From Pseudomonadales bacterium (GTDB taxonomy: Bacteria; Pseudomonadota; Gammaproteobacteria; Pseudomonadales; Azotimanducaceae), in NCBI GenBank assembly GCA_011525295.1, contig WTGV01000026.1, forward strand, positions 124,001 to 188,000: DNA of 64,000 nt. Reading direction: 5' to 3'. The notes under the pieces are model-generated. The model saw nothing but the letters and a program-made list of their open reading frames with translations, ran no database searches and was not told where the DNA came from. Both the position numbers and the translations under genes were made by a program. Numbering within the stretch: the first letter of the stretch is position 1; every line of letters begins with the position of its first letter. Positions 10,382-19,556 of this stretch are shown one piece after another.

Positions 10382-12211
10382 TCACCGATACTGCATTAGA
10401 CGAAAACGTTGGGCGTAATCGGCAGTCACGTGCTGCATCAACTTCTCGATTTCATCTTCGGAATACAACGGTTTGTCGGAAAAGCTATGAAACCGGAGTG
10501 CGTGTTCAGCCATTGTCGTGCGCGCTTCCCTTACAGGTAAGGTTGCGATTAGCTCCACTATCCGTTTCGGTGGCTCTTGCGTGACTATGTCAAAGGCTAT
10601 GCTGTTGTAAAAACTCTCTTGATCTTCCTTTGAAAGTTGTTTTCCTAGTACTAGAGCTTCATCTGTTCTTGAGTCGTAAATGAGCCCAGTCGATACCGAT
10701 TCAAAAGCCGCAAGCAGGGTATTGCCGGGTCGAACTCTGTTTAACAAACTAAAGGCGAGTTCGGTTTTCGTGTGTGCGATCGCGTTGAGAACAACAAATT
10801 CCAGCCCTACGCCACGTTCCTCGGTGATCGGTTGACTCAACGCTAAATCAAAGGCTTTGTCAGCATTTTTCTTTGACATGGTTGTCAAGAATGAATTAAC
10901 TAATTGATCCCGGTATGGTTCATTTTCTGGACTCGACAGAGCCCACTCAAAGGCTTCCTCAGGATTTGAGTCCATCCAAACATCCACAATGGCGATTGCC
11001 GCCGCCGCCTGAGTTTTGACACCTTGAATATCCAGCAAAACCTCTAGGGCGTCATCAATCGAATCCTTGGACAGCTGTCCGACAAGGCTCAATCGAGCAG
11101 TATCGTGCAGTTCGATGGGAATGAAGTCGAGAGAGTCTGCAAATTGTTCAGAATTTAGTTGCACCCAAGATGACACTACTTTGTGCTGCAATCGATCACG
11201 CACGATAGAGGGTTCAAGTGCGCGTACTCGTTCTAAGGCACTTTGTGGATCCGTGGTTGCCCAAGTGTTGATTACTGCTGTTAACATCGAACCAAACACA
11301 TCGTTAGGAGTGTCTAGTGCAATGCTGAATGCGGTTTCAGGATCACTCAGTGCGAAGTTGGAAAGAATGCTCTTTTTCAGTCCGAAATTCAGTTTGGGAC
11401 CAGATATTGAACTCAGTAAGTCATCAATCTCTGTAGCCCCATGTTTGTCGATCAAGGCGTTCGCTACAAGTTTGACTCGATAAAGGTTCTCCTCAAGATT
11501 GATCGTCGGATCATCGATTAAGTCCGCCCAAGCTTGATCAGGATCAGCCAAGTCCATTTCTAATTGACGATTAGCTAGCGCGCGTTCAACATAAGACACA
11601 TCGCCAAGTTCGGTACCTAATTGCATCAAGGTAGACTCTGACACACTTGGATGAGCATCGACAATCCCTCTCAGCGCGACGGAGTGGTTGGATGCGTCTT
11701 GCTTACGAGCAATCTTGACGGCTTCGTCATAGTCCTGACTTGCCCATGCACGCATTACACCATAGAGCATGTACTTAGCAACTTCAGTCGGTTGCGATTC
11801 GTACAACGACACCGTTTTATCAAGATTCATACCAGCTAACCGAGTACTAATCAACGAGATAAACTCGGATTTGCTAGATTCTTCGTTCTGGGTGTACGTT
11901 CTGTCAGAAATCTGATCGAACAATTCGATCAATTTAGTCTCATCCGCATCCCCAATGAGATCGTAGGCAGCTCTTAATCGACTGAGATCGTTAGAGAAGT
12001 TGCGAAACAGTTCATCAATGGACTCGGCCTTTATGGGATCAGGTGTAGGTTGTTGATCAGACGTCGCAGTTTCAGATCTAACTTCTGATGAGTCGGTATC
12101 AACTTGTTGTAACGCACCAGACGCCGGGACGCTGACTATCAACAAAAACAGCGTGAAAAATACAACCGGAGCTGTACTCCAGTTATTCTTACTTGAACTC
12201 AAACTAGCCAA
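10382..12211 (-). CDS. Exported alpha-helical repeat protein, type B copy 2 (unknown function)
   Basis: A 609-residue paralogue of the product of 6337-8169 and the first gene of the four-gene block. It uses a TTG start, supported by AGGAG seven bases upstream within a GAGGAGAAC context shared with the ATG-started copy 1. A signal peptide is evident: hydrophobic core about 14-29, then VPASGALQ. The mature protein consists of helical repeats, including TWATTDPQSALERV and VWMDSNPEEAFEWAL, in the same order as copy 1. Conservation with copy 1 is strongest in the N-terminal half (YDLIGDADETKLIELF, KYMLYGVMRAWAS) and around TPNDVFGSMLTAVINTW. It faces a divergent lipoprotein gene across a 356-base control region. 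Confidence 0.9.
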   Translation of the reverse strand: MASLSSSKNNWSTAPVVFFTLFLLIVSVPASGALQQVDTDSSEVRSETATSDQQPTPDPIKAESIDELFRNFSNDLSRLRAAYDLIGDADETKLIELFDQISDRTYTQNEESSKSEFISLISTRLAGMNLDKTVSLYESQPTEVAKYMLYGVMRAWASQDYDEAVKIARKQDASNHSVALRGIVDAHPSVSESTLMQLGTELGDVSYVERALANRQLEMDLADPDQAWADLIDDPTINLEENLYRVKLVANALIDKHGATEIDDLLSSISGPKLNFGLKKSILSNFALSDPETAFSIALDTPNDVFGSMLTAVINTWATTDPQSALERVRALEPSIVRDRLQHKVVSSWVQLNSEQFADSLDFIPIELHDTARLSLVGQLSKDSIDDALEVLLDIQGVKTQAAAAIAIVDVWMDSNPEEAFEWALSSPENEPYRDQLVNSFLTTMSKKNADKAFDLALSQPITEERGVGLEFVVLNAIAHTKTELAFSLLNRVRPGNTLLAAFESVSTGLIYDSRTDEALVLGKQLSKEDQESFYNSIAFDIVTQEPPKRIVELIATLPVREARTTMAEHALRFHSFSDKPLYSEDEIEKLMQHVTADYAQRFRLMQYR

Positions 12212-12567
12212 GATAGTTCTCCTCGAGCTGTTCCCAACTCACTATTTATACCCACGAATGCGACGTTTCACAGACAGTCCCTACTAATACTTTGTTTTCC
12301 ATATGTAGTTCTGGGTATTGGGGCTATCGACGGGATTAAAAGACAGCCCATGAGTGAGAAACTGGTGCACATAGAGATCCATTGTCCTGCACAAGTGTCA
12401 TTCGCTGAGATGCGGTTCGCGGTCTTGTTGTTCCTAATACTTTAGACTCAGTGTCTTCTACTATAGTTACGCGTTTTCGACTACAATAGACGGTCCTTCA
12501 AATCAAAAGAGAGCTTGTCTAAAATCGATTTCACGGTACTTCACGCAATAAACGAGACTCACGAAAA
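12212..12567 (+). promoter_or_regulatory. Divergent control region between repeat-protein block and lipoprotein gene
   Basis: A 356-base gap between two divergently transcribed units, with no plausible coding frame seen. Facing the repeat-protein block, a TATAAA box (12245-12250, read on the minus strand) lies about 34 bases before the B2 start; no good -35 box is visible. Facing the lipoprotein gene, TATAGT (12462-12467) and TACAAT (12482-12487) are possible -10 boxes with weak -35 matches. The ten bases CTAATACTTT occur at 12284-12293 and again in the same orientation at 12434-12443. This may be a shared regulator site or chance. All assignments here are tentative. Confidence 0.35.
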
Positions 12568-14178
12568 ATGATCAAGATTCTTCAATACTCGGTACTAATT
12601 TGTTTGACCATGTTACTCTATGCATGTGATCAGGGTCAAAACAACGTTTACACCATCACTGGGACAATCGAAACAGTTGAAATTCCCGTCGTTGAAGGTA
12701 GCGAGGAAATACCCGATATGGACGAGAATGCAGTCGATTGGGGATCAGCAAAAATAGTAGTGACCCAGGAGATTACCAACTCTGATGGAGAGATTGAGAC
12801 CATAGAGCTAGCCTCAGGAACCTTTGAGAACGGTGAAGTAACCTTTAGTGGTGATATAGATCAACCAACAGAAGTTGAAATCTCGGCTGAAATAGACGGA
12901 GCGGAACCACTGATGTTGGATGCTGTCATCGCACCCGAAGCACGTATTTCGTTTATGCTCATTGAATATCCCAGCTCAGGAGCTAGCATGGACTTTTTTG
13001 GCGCATCTCGTAGAGTTATCGACCCATCGAAAAGATTTTCAGTTTCAGGTGATCTAAGTGTAGTTGATGGTGACCTAAAGAGAGCGACCGTTGAAGTGAG
13101 TTCATGGGAACACGACGAAATGGGAGAAGATGTAGATTTCGACTTTGGCAAGGTTTTGCTAGAAAACGGTAAGTTTCTCATTGAAGCGGAAGTCGACGAA
13201 CCAAAATTCATCAATGTGTTTGTGTTTTTACCCGCTGTTGGAGAGTACACTCAATTTAACGCTATTGTCGAACCAGGCACCGAAATTGAGATTGTGGCCC
13301 ACAGTTCTTGGCTATATCATTTGACTCCGATTTCCGGGACTGGAAAGCATGCTCACATCGTCGAGAGTTGGGAGCAGAGTGATGAGTACTTAGCCTTACA
13401 ACAGGAGTACCGCGTCGCGTATCAAGAGTATCAGGACAATTCTCGGGGCGGTGAGGACACAATTACCACAGATGAAGCAGAGACTCCGAAATACATAGAA
13501 ATACGCAGAAAATTGCTTAGTATTCAAAACGAATTTTTAGAAGATGTCGCATCAAACGCGGATGATCCGATGGACGCTCTTCTAGCACTGGAATTGGGTG
13601 CGTATTGGGGAAAAGAAGAAGCGTTACCAATTTATGACCGTTTAGCGAGCTCTCTTGACAATGACATAGTGATACGCCGCGTAATCCACGCTCGAAATGA
13701 CCATGCATCAAACCTCGCGAGACGAGGAATTGATCGAGGTCTTATAGTAGGCCAGAGTGCTCCAGACTTCACATTGCCCGACTTAGCCGGTGAGCATATT
13801 TCGTTGAGCGACCTGCGACAGAAAAACGAGTTTGTTCTAGTGGAATTTTGGGCGTCTTGGTGCGGTCCATGTATTGGAGCCATCCCAGCATTGAAAGACC
13901 TGTATTCTTCCTATCGCGAACACGGATTTGAGATAGTTTCCGTTTCGATAGACGAAGATCAAGAGTCTTGGATAGAAGCCTCCAATGAACATAAATTGCC
14001 TTGGATAAATTTAGGTGAAATAGAGGGAAGGAACGGAGATGTCGCTACATCTTTCGGTGTAACCTTCATACCTAAGAACTACCTGGTTAACAACGAAGGA
14101 GAAATCGTAGAAAAAGATCTATCGACGGAAAAATTAGATGAATGGCTAGCGGAATCGATAGGAGACGAGGCTGAGTGA
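12568..14178 (+). CDS. Lipoprotein with C-terminal TlpA/ResA-like thioredoxin domain
   Basis: A 536-residue exported thiol-disulfide protein. The N-terminus is a lipoprotein signal (LLYAC, acylated Cys20). Residues about 30-240 are beta-rich with repeated INVFVF- and VEI-type strands, resembling the domain placed before thioredoxin folds in many Bacteroidota TlpA-like proteins. A helical linker (about 260-390) follows. The last ~145 residues are an AhpC/TSA-TlpA fold opening APDFTLPDLAG, with the redox motif WCGPC (Cys432, Cys435) and the cis-Pro region FIPKNYLV. The likely role is disulfide reduction or exchange in the periplasm, with unknown substrate. It is the only plus-strand gene among about 32 kb of minus-strand genes and diverges from the repeat-protein block. 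Domain layout suggests transfer from another phylum; this is inferred. Confidence 0.9.
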   Translation: MIKILQYSVLICLTMLLYACDQGQNNVYTITGTIETVEIPVVEGSEEIPDMDENAVDWGSAKIVVTQEITNSDGEIETIELASGTFENGEVTFSGDIDQPTEVEISAEIDGAEPLMLDAVIAPEARISFMLIEYPSSGASMDFFGASRRVIDPSKRFSVSGDLSVVDGDLKRATVEVSSWEHDEMGEDVDFDFGKVLLENGKFLIEAEVDEPKFINVFVFLPAVGEYTQFNAIVEPGTEIEIVAHSSWLYHLTPISGTGKHAHIVESWEQSDEYLALQQEYRVAYQEYQDNSRGGEDTITTDEAETPKYIEIRRKLLSIQNEFLEDVASNADDPMDALLALELGAYWGKEEALPIYDRLASSLDNDIVIRRVIHARNDHASNLARRGIDRGLIVGQSAPDFTLPDLAGEHISLSDLRQKNEFVLVEFWASWCGPCIGAIPALKDLYSSYREHGFEIVSVSIDEDQESWIEASNEHKLPWINLGEIEGRNGDVATSFGVTFIPKNYLVNNEGEIVEKDLSTEKLDEWLAESIGDEAE

Positions 14179-14250
14179 GCTCGGCAAAACTAAATCGGAA
14201 TTTAAAATTCTGTTCCCGTTAAAAAATAAGACTCAAGGACTAAACAGTAT

Positions 14251-15459
14251 CTAGTCATACGGGTGCCACGTTGGTAAGAGTGCTCGCGACGTTCGTCCCC
14301 CTCCCGCAGATGTGTCCGTCGCAATATCCACTAAACTTACGACAGTTTCTCCTTCGCACAATACCGGCCAACCGTCTCTAAGCCATGGAGGGATAGACGA
14401 CTCCTGAAAAAGCTTAGCTAACCTCTTGTGCATACCACCATCCTTGATAGCTAGCTGATCTCTTTTGAGGTGAAGACGATTAGTACAGAGTAAGGTGTGC
14501 CCTTCTTCGAATCCCTGTGTCGAATTTTTCCAAGTCAGGTTTCCGTTACTGAGCTGAATAGGCTTGCCGACTTCAATTGTCAAAGGAGAAAACTCTTCGT
14601 GTACGCGTACTAGATGTAGTCGTTTCCGATATCTACGGACAAACAAACCACGGCCTACCTCGATTTCAGGATTAGCATCAGCTCTTGCATTGATTTGTAG
14701 TTGAATTTCACTCAATACTGTCGTCGGAGAGTTTACTTCGTGCGCCAACAACCACGCGCGGATATCCTCAATGGTGAGTTCTTGGCCGGGCAACTCTAGC
14801 GGCTCGCGTTTGACTAATGGAAGTGTAGATTGTTTGAAGTCAAGTATACGATGCTTCCCCTGAGGAAACCGTTGTTGAAGTTGCGGTAAGAATTTGTGCC
14901 GAATCCAATTGCGATCAAAGCTCGTATCCTTGTTACTCTCGTCTTCTATCCACGTTAGCTCGTGTTGTTTTGCATATGCTTCTAACTCATGCTTTTCTGT
15001 TTTCAACAGTGGCCGCCATAACGTTCCAGGACCCAAGGGTCGGCTTTCTGGAATTCCAATCATCGCGCGTCCCGTAAAAAGTTGCCAGACCAGTGTTTCA
15101 ATATCGTCATCTCGGTGATGAGCCGTGAATAGGAATTCGTCCGCTCCGATATGTTGTCGAAACATCGAATAGCGAGACAAGCGGGCTTGATATTCAAGAT
15201 TTCCCGATGAGACTTCTACTTTGTCGACAGTGAGATCGACATTCCACTGATTAGCGGTCCGCACACAGTGTTCTACCCACCGATCAGATGATGAACTTAA
15301 TTGATGGTTAATGTGTATAGCGCGACATCGTGGAGCCCCAAATACTTGTACGCTAGCGTGCAGCAAGACAGTAGAGTCTAAACCGCCACTATAAGCGATC
15401 CAAATTTTCGAGTTTACCGGATGTTCAAGCGCTGTCAGCGCTTCAAGAACAGGACACAC
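14251..15459 (-). CDS. tilS: tRNA(Ile)-lysidine synthase
   Basis: Attaches lysine to C34 of the CAU-anticodon isoleucine tRNA so that it reads AUA; an essential cytoplasmic enzyme. The PP-loop ATP-pyrophosphatase motif SGGLDSTVLL lies at about 25-34 and the HHRDDDIETLVWQLF block follows. The 402-residue length fits the gammaproteobacterial form with its C-terminal substrate-binding domains, which are poorly conserved here as usual. Translation appears to start at GTG (15459), six bases beyond the dnaE stop. In relatives the gene order is dnaE-accA-tilS-pyrG. Here accA is missing upstream and the accessory block intervenes downstream. Confidence 0.93.
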   Translation of the reverse strand: MCPVLEALTALEHPVNSKIWIAYSGGLDSTVLLHASVQVFGAPRCRAIHINHQLSSSSDRWVEHCVRTANQWNVDLTVDKVEVSSGNLEYQARLSRYSMFRQHIGADEFLFTAHHRDDDIETLVWQLFTGRAMIGIPESRPLGPGTLWRPLLKTEKHELEAYAKQHELTWIEDESNKDTSFDRNWIRHKFLPQLQQRFPQGKHRILDFKQSTLPLVKREPLELPGQELTIEDIRAWLLAHEVNSPTTVLSEIQLQINARADANPEIEVGRGLFVRRYRKRLHLVRVHEEFSPLTIEVGKPIQLSNGNLTWKNSTQGFEEGHTLLCTNRLHLKRDQLAIKDGGMHKRLAKLFQESSIPPWLRDGWPVLCEGETVVSLVDIATDTSAGGGRTSRALLPTWHPYD

Positions 15460-15465
15460 CGCAAA

Positions 15466-18400
15466 CTACAAGTCGTGGTAGTACGCGACTCGTACAGAGT
15501 CACTTCCGAACTGATTCTTTAGCTCGTCCATCAGTTCTGGAGAGGCACACACATTCCACTCTGTACCTAGCTCCAATTGAGTTGCAACACCTTCACTCGC
15601 ACAGTTGACTCGAACGGAACACTCGTTCGCGCGCCAAGCACGAAGAGTATTACGTAGTACGCGCACTAAATCACTCCGTCCATTCTGATCCTGCATATCA
15701 ATTTCCACGGTCGCGCGGTTTTCGTTTCGAATCTTCGAGATGGTTGCAATCTTCGTAGTTTGTACGCGTTTGTCTTTGGTCTTTCTCTCAACTTTGACCG
15801 AAAAGTACGCAACAACGATTTCACCAGCTTTGGGTAAGTCTTGAGTTATTGCATTTTCGGCGAACAAGGACAGTTCTTTACTGCCATGCTCGTCTTCGAC
15901 TTGGATGCGCGTGACTTTATTCCCAGAACGAGTTTCACCGACGCGCGCTTCTTTAACCATGCCAGCAACAGTACGCTTTTGATCGGGAGAAACCTTGTCA
16001 ATGGTCGTTAAATTCTGGTGTGAGCAGAGTCTCTGAAGTTCGGGGCGATATTCTTCGATGGGGTGCCCACTAACGTAGAAGCCCAATGCCTTACCTTCAT
16101 CTAATAGTAGTGTGCGCAACGCGATAGGTTCTACATCGGGAACCGGTAGCGTGTTCCCTCCATCATCAGCGGCACCAAAGAGATCACTGAGCTTTTGTTT
16201 TTCGCGTTCCGCTCGTTGTTCCACCGCATGGGTTGCAGTGTCCACTTGTGCAAGAAATTCGGCGCGTTTGATGGCAATAGGTTTGAGCTCTTCTATGCAA
16301 TCTAAAGCACCGGCATGAATCAAGCTGACGAGCAAGTTTCGGTTGCGCCGGTGAAAGTCGGCTCGTTGACAAAGGTCAAATAGTGATGTAAAAGGACCCG
16401 AGGAGCGAGCGTCAATAATGCGTTGCGCTTCTTCCCGAGCAACGCCTCGCACCGCGGCAAAGCCGACGGTAATCTTGTCTTTACGTCCAACGAAATCCCA
16501 CTCACTTTCATTAACGTTTGGTTGTACAACCTTTACATCTAAGCGATTTGCTTCGTCCATGATCAATTTGATCACGTCTCTTTCACTCTCACAGCTAGCT
16601 AGAGCGGCAAGAAATTCGGCCGGATAGTAGTGCTTGAGGTACGCCGTCTGGTAGGCGACAATCGCATAGCCAACCGTATGAGCGCGATTAAATGCGTATC
16701 GTGCAAACTTGCGCATGTCTTCATATATCTCTAGCGCCACGTTATCGCGCACGTCATTTTGGACACATCCCTCGATGAATTTAGGTTGAAGTTCAAGCAT
16801 CTCGGCTTCGTTTTTCTTACCCATTGCAGAACGTAGCCTATCTGCCTCTCCCATCGAAAAACCTGCAAGCTCGCGCGCGAGATTCATGACATCTTCTTGA
16901 TACACCATCAACCCAAAAGTTTTTGACAACACTTTTTCGTGGATTGGATGCAAGTATTTGACGTCTTCCAATTTGTTTTTGCGTCGAATGTAGCGATCAG
17001 TTACTCCAGTATCCAACGGTCCAGGACGAAATAGCGCTAGGAGCGCGATAAGATCTTCCAAGTCAGTTGGGTTAAGGTCTTTGACCTTCTGTCGCATACC
17101 GATGGATTCCAGTTGGAATATACCAGTCGTCTCTCCTTCGTGCAAACTTTCGAACACTTTCGGATCATCCATGGGTAGAGCCATCGGACTGAGTGATTCT
17201 TGCTTCTCCCGTTTGCGGGCTGTGTTTATGCTCTCCAATGCCATGGCGATGACCGTCATGGTCTTGAGTCCGAGAAAGTCGAACTTTACTAGACCAAGCT
17301 CTTCGACATCCTTCTTATCGAGTTGGGTAACAGATTCACTCTCCGATGTCTCCGTGTAGATTGGGACGTATTGATCCAAGTCATCGGGTGCGATAACGAC
17401 GCCACCAGCGTGTTTGCCGCGATTACGGACCAATCCTTCGACTTCTATTCCCCGTTTCACGATAGTTTCTACATCGGGATCCGAGCGTACCATCGATTCT
17501 AATTCCGACACTTCGGCGATTGCCTCAGCGATGGGTATGGGTTGTACACCTCGAATCGGAATGAGACTCGCAATTTTTTCTGCTAGTCTTCTTGGCTTCC
17601 CCAGCGCGCGAGCTGCATCTTTAACAGCCACCTTTGATCCAAACGTGTTGAAGGAGACAATTTGTGCGACGCTGGCGCGACCATACAAGTTTGTGACGTA
17701 TTCAATCACTTCATTCCGACGATTCATACAAAAATCAATGTCAAAATCGGGTAAAGAAACTCGTTCTGGGTTGAGTAATCGCTCAAACATCAGTTCGTAT
17801 TCGATTGGATCAATATCGACAATCCCCAAAACATATGCGACCAGAGATGCCGCGCCGGATCCCCGGCCTGGTCCCACAGGAATCTTTTGTTGCTTTGCCC
17901 ATGAGACAATATCACCTACTATTAAGAAATACCCGGCGAATCCCATTTGCTTGATCACTTCCAGTTCCGTTTGAAGCCGATTGACATACACCTCTTGGTC
18001 AGAAATTTGCTTGTTTGCCTTTTCCTCAGCTTCAAACACAGCATTTAATCGTTCGTGAGCAATTTCATCAATCAGTTCTTCCGGCGTACCCTTTCGCTCG
18101 GTACGAAACTGAGGTAGGTACCGACCGGAAGGAATTTCCACGGTACACCGCTTTGCGATCTCGTTAGCATTCTCTATGGCATCTGGCAAATCTCTGAACA
18201 GTTCCGACATTTCTTTTGGCGACCGCAAATACTGTTGCTCACTGTAGAACTTTTCGTGTTCCCCGTTTCCGATTCGTTGTTTGTGTGCGACACAAAAACG
18301 GGTTTCATGAGCGCTGTAGTCCGCTTGATCGACAAATCGGACGTCATTGGTCGCGACAAGAGGAATCCGAAGTTCTTGAGCAAGGTCTACAGCATGCGCA

Positions 18401-18927
18401 ATGTAGTCTTCCTCTTGATCCCTACCAGTTCGAGTCAGTTCTAGGTAGAAACGGTTCGAAAATATCTGTGCAAATTCATCGGCTGCTTGCGTTGCACCCT
18501 CGATATCGGAGTTTGTGATAAGCCTTCCGATCTTGCCGTGGATGCCACCAGAGAGTGCAATCAAACCATCAGCGAGCGAAGTTAATTGCTGCATCGTGAT
18601 ACAACTATGAATCTCGTACTTCGTGTACGCGATAGTCATCAGCTTGTACAAATTTCTCAGACCATCTTGATCCTTCGCGAGAAGTACCAGTCGATCACGG
18701 TTTTCTGAACCGTCCAATACGCGAACATCAGTACCAAAGATGGGTTTCACACCCTTTGCGCGCAGTTTGTGTTGAAACTGCCAACATGCAAAGAGATTGG
18801 TTAAGTCGGTCAGTGCAACAGCAAAAATTTTGCGTGTTTTACATCTTTCCGCGAGACGGTCAATACGAACAACACTATCGACGATGGAATACTCGGTATG
18901 TAAGGAAAGATGAGCAAACGACTTCAT
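15466..18927 (-). CDS. dnaE: DNA polymerase III subunit alpha
   Basis: The replicative polymerase subunit, 1153 residues, a normal length. It opens with the PHP domain (HLSLHTEYSIVDS). The palm carries the catalytic aspartates in LPDFDIDFCMNRR, preceded by the GPGRGSGAASLVAYVLGI block. The FGLMVYQEDVM and FNRAHTVGYAIVAYQTAYLK segments of the fingers are present. A helix-hairpin-helix region (NLLVSLIHAGALD) and an OB-fold that starts near the KRTVAGMVKEARVG stretch complete the family layout. It overlaps the rnhB stop by four bases, so it belongs to the lpxB-rnhB-dnaE translational chain. Confidence 0.97.
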   Translation of the reverse strand: MKSFAHLSLHTEYSIVDSVVRIDRLAERCKTRKIFAVALTDLTNLFACWQFQHKLRAKGVKPIFGTDVRVLDGSENRDRLVLLAKDQDGLRNLYKLMTIAYTKYEIHSCITMQQLTSLADGLIALSGGIHGKIGRLITNSDIEGATQAADEFAQIFSNRFYLELTRTGRDQEEDYIAHAVDLAQELRIPLVATNDVRFVDQADYSAHETRFCVAHKQRIGNGEHEKFYSEQQYLRSPKEMSELFRDLPDAIENANEIAKRCTVEIPSGRYLPQFRTERKGTPEELIDEIAHERLNAVFEAEEKANKQISDQEVYVNRLQTELEVIKQMGFAGYFLIVGDIVSWAKQQKIPVGPGRGSGAASLVAYVLGIVDIDPIEYELMFERLLNPERVSLPDFDIDFCMNRRNEVIEYVTNLYGRASVAQIVSFNTFGSKVAVKDAARALGKPRRLAEKIASLIPIRGVQPIPIAEAIAEVSELESMVRSDPDVETIVKRGIEVEGLVRNRGKHAGGVVIAPDDLDQYVPIYTETSESESVTQLDKKDVEELGLVKFDFLGLKTMTVIAMALESINTARKREKQESLSPMALPMDDPKVFESLHEGETTGIFQLESIGMRQKVKDLNPTDLEDLIALLALFRPGPLDTGVTDRYIRRKNKLEDVKYLHPIHEKVLSKTFGLMVYQEDVMNLARELAGFSMGEADRLRSAMGKKNEAEMLELQPKFIEGCVQNDVRDNVALEIYEDMRKFARYAFNRAHTVGYAIVAYQTAYLKHYYPAEFLAALASCESERDVIKLIMDEANRLDVKVVQPNVNESEWDFVGRKDKITVGFAAVRGVAREEAQRIIDARSSGPFTSLFDLCQRADFHRRNRNLLVSLIHAGALDCIEELKPIAIKRAEFLAQVDTATHAVEQRAEREKQKLSDLFGAADDGGNTLPVPDVEPIALRTLLLDEGKALGFYVSGHPIEEYRPELQRLCSHQNLTTIDKVSPDQKRTVAGMVKEARVGETRSGNKVTRIQVEDEHGSKELSLFAENAITQDLPKAGEIVVAYFSVKVERKTKDKRVQTTKIATISKIRNENRATVEIDMQDQNGRSDLVRVLRNTLRAWRANECSVRVNCASEGVATQLELGTEWNVCASPELMDELKNQFGSDSVRVAYYHDL

Positions 18928-19556
18928 AGCTGCTCAAACAGGTCCGGGGGCTGAGAATTCACTTGCAACGCGTCGGCCACAGGTCGGAATGATTTTCGGT
19001 GAATTGGACAAGGTCCGTGAGTTTTAAGCGCGTCGATGTGTTCTGCTGAATAGTAACCGAAATTCACATCAAATCCATATTCCGGGTGTAGTATTGAATA
19101 TTCCATCATCACGCGATCGCGTTCTACTTTGGCAAGGATGCTCGCGGCACCTATTGCCTCCACTTTCGCGTCGCCTTTGACGACGGTTTGAGTTGGGCAA
19201 TCAATGCGGGGCGCTTGATTTCCGTCAATCAATGCGAGTTCCAAGGGAACTTGTAACTGATCGAAGGCACGACTCATCGCGAGCAGTGTTGCTTGAAGTA
19301 TGTTCAATCTGTCGATCTCTAAAACTTCGGCTCTCCCGATGCTCCAAGCTAAGGCACTGTTCCTGATCTGTTGTGCGAGATCGTTCCGCGATGATGGCGA
19401 GAGTTTTTTTGAGTCAGTGATTCCGGCGATCTTGTTGCTCGGATCTAGTACGACTGCGGATGCAATGACTGGGCCGGCAAGCGGTCCTCGACCCGCTTCG
19501 TCGATTCCGCAAATTCGATGGGCTGCTGGTAAAACTGGATCGGGAAACAAACTCAT
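18924..19556 (-). CDS. rnhB: Ribonuclease HII
   Basis: Cleaves RNA in RNA-DNA hybrids and removes single misincorporated ribonucleotides. The 210-residue length is typical. The first catalytic motif ICGIDEAGRGPLAGPV (Asp-Glu) is at about 17-32, the second acidic residue is in ALIDGNQ, and the third is in VERDRVM; the ITDSKKLS stretch is also conserved. It overlaps lpxB upstream and dnaE downstream by four bases each. This is the standard lpxB-rnhB-dnaE arrangement, which implies one transcript. Confidence 0.96.
   Translation of the reverse strand: MSLFPDPVLPAAHRICGIDEAGRGPLAGPVIASAVVLDPSNKIAGITDSKKLSPSSRNDLAQQIRNSALAWSIGRAEVLEIDRLNILQATLLAMSRAFDQLQVPLELALIDGNQAPRIDCPTQTVVKGDAKVEAIGAASILAKVERDRVMMEYSILHPEYGFDVNFGYYSAEHIDALKTHGPCPIHRKSFRPVADALQVNSQPPDLFEQL

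Noticed and set aside
17414-17974. A 186-codon plus-strand frame opposite dnaE
   Set aside because: It lies wholly antisense to a conserved, intact dnaE region, and the Ser-rich translation has no recognisable domain.
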